13,424 bases of DNA from an uncultured Collinsella sp. GTDB lineage: Bacteria > Actinomycetota > Coriobacteriia > Coriobacteriales > Coriobacteriaceae. The position numbers and the translations under genes were made by a program. The DNA lies in NCBI GenBank assembly GCA_934646965.1, contig CAKUEZ010000057.1, positions 1 through 13,424 on the forward strand, read 5' to 3'. Every line of letters starts with the position of its first letter. The stretch's first letter is position 1. The notes below the pieces were generated by a model. It was given only the letters and a program-made list of their open reading frames with translations, ran no database searches and was not told the origin of the DNA. Below are positions 12,372 through 13,424 of the stretch, one piece after another.

Positions 12372-13424
12372 CTACTCGCCGGCAGGCGGCTGCGGCGCCG
12401 ACGAAGACGGGGCCGAGCCCTCGCCACCATCCTGGCGCGGCTTGCGGGAACGACGGCGGCGACGGCGCTTTTGGCTCTGGTCGGCAGAACCTTCGCCGTT
12501 GCGGTTCTCGCGCTGCTCGCGTTCGTCGCGCGTGGCCTTGGCAGCCGCTCCCCCGCCATCTCCGGGGCGACGGCGCGTGACCTTGACCTCGCCATCCGAG
12601 ACCTGATCGGCCACGGAAGGCACCGAGGGCTTCTGCTGAGCGCCCGACGAGTGGCGACGGCGCGGGCGCGGGGTGCGCTCGTCATCGTTGCGCTGCTTGG
12701 GAGCCTTGTCGGCGGGCGTATCGGAGCCCGAGCCGCCCTTGGGAGCGGCACCGGCCTCGCGAGCGGCGGCAGCGCGGAAGGCGTCCTCGCGCTCCTCGCT
12801 CGACAGATGACGGCGACGACGGCGCGTGGGATTCATGCCACCGCCGCGATTCTGCTGCTGGGGCTGCTGAGCCTCGCGCTCGCGGGAAGCGTTCTTGCCC
12901 GCAGCTGCGGCCTCGCCGGCATCGCCCGAGCCCGCGCGCTTGCGGCGGCGACGGCCACCGGCGGCCTCCTCGGCCTCGGGCGCCTCAGCCTTGCCGCGGC
13001 CCTTGCCACGACCACGACCCTCACCCTGGCTCTGACCGGCACGGGCGTCGGAATCGGCATCGCGACGACGGCGCTTGGGCATCGACGTTCCGGCCAGACG
13101 GTCGGCACTCGACAGGCCATCGCCCACGTCGACGCCGTTCTCGCGGTCAAGCTCCATGAGCGCCAGGCGCATCTCGGGCGACTCGATACGCTCGAGCACG
13201 TCGCGCGTCACGCAGTCGGGGCGGCAGTTGCAACCTTGCTCGGCAGCCTTCTTTTTGCAGCCCTCGGAGCAGGTCATATCGGCCAAGTTGACCTTAAAGA
13301 CCTTGCCGTTCTCCAGGCGCAGCACCAGCTGCTCGCGCGGCGTGTCATATTCCTGGATACGCGCCTTGCCGAGCGGCGTATCGATGAGCGTCTTCTTTTT
13401 GGGCGCGCGGCTCTTAAAGTCCTT
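12372..13424 (-). CDS. PSP1/RicT-like protein with Arg-rich tail (5' end missing)
   Basis: The last 350 residues of a protein that continues beyond the window edge. The first 45 visible residues (PKKKTLIDTPLGKARIQEYD, REQLVLRLENGKVFKVNLADM) resemble the C-terminal end of PSP1-domain proteins such as RicT/YaaT, which in Bacillus acts with RicA and RicF as an Fe-S regulator of RNase Y. A Cys cluster follows (CSEGCKKKAAEQGCNCRPDC). The remaining 270 residues are low-complexity and strongly basic, with repeated Arg blocks (PKRRRRD, GRRRRKR, NPTRRRRRHLSS, QKRRRRRRSRKPR) separated by Gly/Ala/Glu/Gln stretches, so probably disordered and RNA-binding. Family identification rests on the short PSP1 end only. 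An internal GTG at 13325 is not the start, since the frame is open to the window edge. Confidence 0.7.
   Translation of the reverse strand, partial: KDFKSRAPKKKTLIDTPLGKARIQEYDTPREQLVLRLENGKVFKVNLADMTCSEGCKKKAAEQGCNCRPDCVTRDVLERIESPEMRLALMELDRENGVDVGDGLSSADRLAGTSMPKRRRRDADSDARAGQSQGEGRGRGKGRGKAEAPEAEEAAGGRRRRKRAGSGDAGEAAAAGKNASREREAQQPQQQNRGGGMNPTRRRRRHLSSEEREDAFRAAAAREAGAAPKGGSGSDTPADKAPKQRNDDERTPRPRRRHSSGAQQKPSVPSVADQVSDGEVKVTRRRPGDGGGAAAKATRDEREQRENRNGEGSADQSQKRRRRRRSRKPRQDGGEGSAPSSSAPQPPAGE

Noticed and set aside
13251..13325. Internal GTG at 13325 as the start of the RicT-like gene
   Set aside because: The frame is open to the window edge and the upstream residues continue the PSP1-like pattern, so the gene is truncated by the window.

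Overview
The window reads as a chromosomal segment of a moderately GC-rich actinobacterium of the class Coriobacteriia, most likely a Collinsella-like gut bacterium. This is an inference from gene content (a NagE-type PTS permease, a compact NAD-type isocitrate dehydrogenase, DegV, long HPF, a PSP1/RicT-like protein with an Arg-rich tail) and base composition, not a database match. Every gene I can support lies on the minus strand, so transcription runs from high to low coordinates. There is no rRNA, tRNA, CRISPR array or complete transposon.

Reading in the direction of transcription: the window opens inside a PSP1/RicT-like gene (12372-13424, 5' end missing). A leader whose hairpin can cover the Shine-Dalgarno site follows, then comF (11465-12271). 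An unrecognised protein with a nuclease-like C-terminal motif (10344-11453) starts 11 bases after the comF stop. Next is an unusual non-coding block (9593-10343). It holds a 223-bp element with 51-bp imperfect inverted ends, two tandem GC-rich hairpins, a good TATAAT promoter, and a long leader that is open in frame with the next gene. That gene is an orphan solute-binding lipoprotein (8585-9592), closed by a strong terminator. The hpf upstream region has a 24-bp near-perfect palindrome. hpf (7683-8267) ends in an inverted repeat plus a strong terminator that runs almost into the ribosome-binding site of degV (6650-7603).

A tight cluster follows: a hydroxyacid dehydrogenase with a His/Cys-rich tail (5472-6551), a two-TM membrane protein (5038-5466), a HEAT-like helical protein (4327-5025) and icd (3235-4320). 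The gaps between these four are 5-12 bases, and each ribosome-binding site lies in or over the end of the preceding gene, so they are very probably one operon. After a terminator comes a membrane-anchored protein with a SurA-N-like domain (2016-3107) and its own terminator. A roughly 440-bp AT-rich control region full of repeated motifs then precedes the PTS EIICB gene (5-1492).

The observations most worth checking are the tandemly repeated metal-binding tail on the dehydrogenase, the 223-bp inverted-repeat element beside the unrecognised nuclease-like gene, the operator-like palindromes upstream of nagE and hpf, and the SD-covering hairpin before comF.
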